This document shows positions 62,846-64,000 of a stretch of 64,000 nt of DNA, piece by piece. Both the position numbers and the translations under genes were made by a program. Below the pieces are notes generated by a model, which worked only from the letters and a program-made list of their open reading frames with translations, searched no databases and was not told the origin of the DNA. Origin of the DNA: Lacipirellula parvula (GTDB lineage Bacteria > Planctomycetota > Planctomycetia > Pirellulales > Lacipirellulaceae); the NCBI RefSeq assembly GCF_009177095.1, contig NZ_AP021861.1, positions 124,001 through 188,000 on the forward strand. The letters run 5' to 3'. The first letter of the stretch is position 1, and each line of letters opens with the position of its first letter.

Positions 62846-64000
62846 ATGATGCCGACGCTTTGGAATAGCACCGCCGTTCGCCGAGGGTTTGCCCTTTCGC
62901 TAGTCTGGATGGCGGCGTGGTCGTCGTCTGCCGTCGCGCAGGGCGAAGGGCAACTCGTCACGCGCGAGTTGGCCGCCAGCAAGGGGCTGGAGCGGGCTTG
63001 GTTTGCGCAGATTCCGGTCGACGCCAATCGAAGCCGCGTCACCACCTGGTACCTCTACTTCGATCGTTTGTACGGGGTTACTGATTCGGGCATCATCACG
63101 GCGCTCAATGCCGAGACGGGCGAGCAGCTATGGGCTCGTCAGGTGGGAAATCCTGGGCACGCCGCCTTTGGGCCAGGCGCGAATAGCGACTTCATCAGCG
63201 TCGTCAGCGGCGGCCGGTTGTACATGCTCGATCGTCACACCGGTCGGGTGAAGTGGATTCGCGAACTTGGGAGCGCCCCGGCGTCGGGACCGGCGCTCAG
63301 TAACACGACAGCCTATGTCGCGCTCATGACGGGGCGTATTGAGGGCTACAACCTCAAAGATCCGGTAGCTGAGCCGTGGTATTACCAGTCGAAGGGGCGT
63401 ACCTTTCTGCGGCCGACGGTCACCGGCAATGTCGTGAGCTGGCCGACTGCCACGGGGTTCTTGTACGTCGGTCACGCCGATGATCCGGGCGTGATGTGGC
63501 GGATGCAGACCGATGACGACATCGTCACCTCGCCGGCTCAGCAGTCTCCCTACTTGTACATTGCATCGACCGACGGCTATCTGTACTGCCTCAACGAAAT
63601 GAACGGTCAGGAGGCGTGGCGCTACTCGACTGGGTATGCGATCACGAGTTCGCCCGCCGTCGTGGGCGATATGGCGTTCGTCGCGTCGTTCGAGCCAGCG
63701 CTGCACGCTCTCGATTCGCAGACTGGGCAAGGGAAATGGGTGGCCCCGGGAATTAGCCATTTTGCCGCTCGCGGCAAAGAGCGGGTGTACGCGTCTGATC
63801 GCATGGGCAACCTGTTGATTCTTGAATCAGCGACGGGCCGGCCCGTTTGCCGCCTGCCGGTGGCCGAAGGCCAAGAGACGCTGGTGAACGACCAGAGCGA
63901 TCGGATTTTCCTGGTGAACGATCACGGCCTAGTGCAGTGTCTGCACGAGATCGGCGTCAACGAGCCGATCATGTATCGCCAGCCAGTCGCTCCGCCTGCA
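62846..64000 (+). CDS. PQQ-like beta-propeller protein (C-terminus beyond window)
   Basis: The first 385 codons of a plus-strand gene, open to the right edge and hence not closed by a stop here. It starts MMPTLWNSTAVRRGFALSLVWMAAWSSSAVAQGEG, a signal peptide with cleavage near AVAQ. Blades follow: ALNAETGEQLWAR, YMLDRHTGRVKWIRELG, YIASTDGYLYCLNEMNGQEAWRY and ALDSQTGQGKW. This is the PQQ/YVTN-like propeller class, but the sequence differs from the pair at 447-3833. Exported; role unknown. Confidence 0.85.
   Translation, partial: MMPTLWNSTAVRRGFALSLVWMAAWSSSAVAQGEGQLVTRELAASKGLERAWFAQIPVDANRSRVTTWYLYFDRLYGVTDSGIITALNAETGEQLWARQVGNPGHAAFGPGANSDFISVVSGGRLYMLDRHTGRVKWIRELGSAPASGPALSNTTAYVALMTGRIEGYNLKDPVAEPWYYQSKGRTFLRPTVTGNVVSWPTATGFLYVGHADDPGVMWRMQTDDDIVTSPAQQSPYLYIASTDGYLYCLNEMNGQEAWRYSTGYAITSSPAVVGDMAFVASFEPALHALDSQTGQGKWVAPGISHFAARGKERVYASDRMGNLLILESATGRPVCRLPVAEGQETLVNDQSDRIFLVNDHGLVQCLHEIGVNEPIMYRQPVAPPA

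Overview
The window looks like a chromosomal segment of a high-GC planctomycete of the Pirellulales type. The pointers are protein families typical of that group: paired DUF1552 and DUF1592/1588-type cytochrome proteins, PQQ-like beta-propeller proteins, a DUF1559 protein, three PEP-CTERM sorted proteins (one with a dockerin-like repeat), Cys-rich lipoproteins, and TTG/GTG starts with weak ribosome binding sites. No rRNA, tRNA, CRISPR array, integrase or prophage was recognised. This looks like core genome, heavily seeded with short palindromic repeats.

Layout: 1-7.7 kb holds minus-strand secreted proteins (Tat-signal protein cut by the window edge, two paralogous PQQ-like propellers, DUF1552, planctomycete cytochrome). 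8-10.8 kb holds a kinase-like protein that lacks catalytic residues, a PEP-CTERM protein and a GlsB/YeaQ-type membrane protein. 11-14.3 kb is a compact acyl-chain gene set (dehydratase, long ACP, dehydratase, ketosynthase). 14.4-21 kb has an AI-2E family exporter and a DUF2760 plus two Hsp70-like genes. 21-24.5 kb has a Cys-rich lipoprotein, a radical SAM protein and UDP-glucose dehydrogenase. 24.8-27 kb encodes a PEP-CTERM/dockerin protein with two pepsin-like DTG motifs. 27-29.2 kb encodes three Tad-pilus-type proteins. 29.5-38 kb has a HAMP-only membrane protein, a lipoprotein, a phosphoesterase, Lnt, an ABC-F ATPase, an esterase and RsmD. 38.4-48.1 kb has a periplasmic cyclophilin, a LysR regulator and gltB-gltD interrupted by a repeat-bounded GxxExxY gene. 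48.3-52.1 kb has a PEP-CTERM protein, a Bcp peroxiredoxin and a DUF485-acetate symporter pair. 52.1-58.3 kb has a DUF1559 protein, an ECF sigma/putative anti-sigma/secreted protein operon, RsmE and an ExeA-like ATPase. 58.4-64 kb has a 1.3k-residue helical protein of unknown function and a third PQQ-like propeller cut by the right edge.

The most striking feature is the density of short palindromic or inverted-repeat elements of about ten families. Most lie between genes, often touching stop codons. Several lie inside open reading frames and are translated in frame (both PQQ proteins, the DUF1592 protein, Lnt, the putative anti-sigma protein, TadE), and one appears to supply the start of a TadG-like gene. 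Other leads are the GxxExxY nuclease-like cassette inside gltBD, a shared upstream element in front of two unrelated transcription units, the pseudokinase and the mini acyl-chain locus. All functions are inferred from sequence reading alone. No database search was run.
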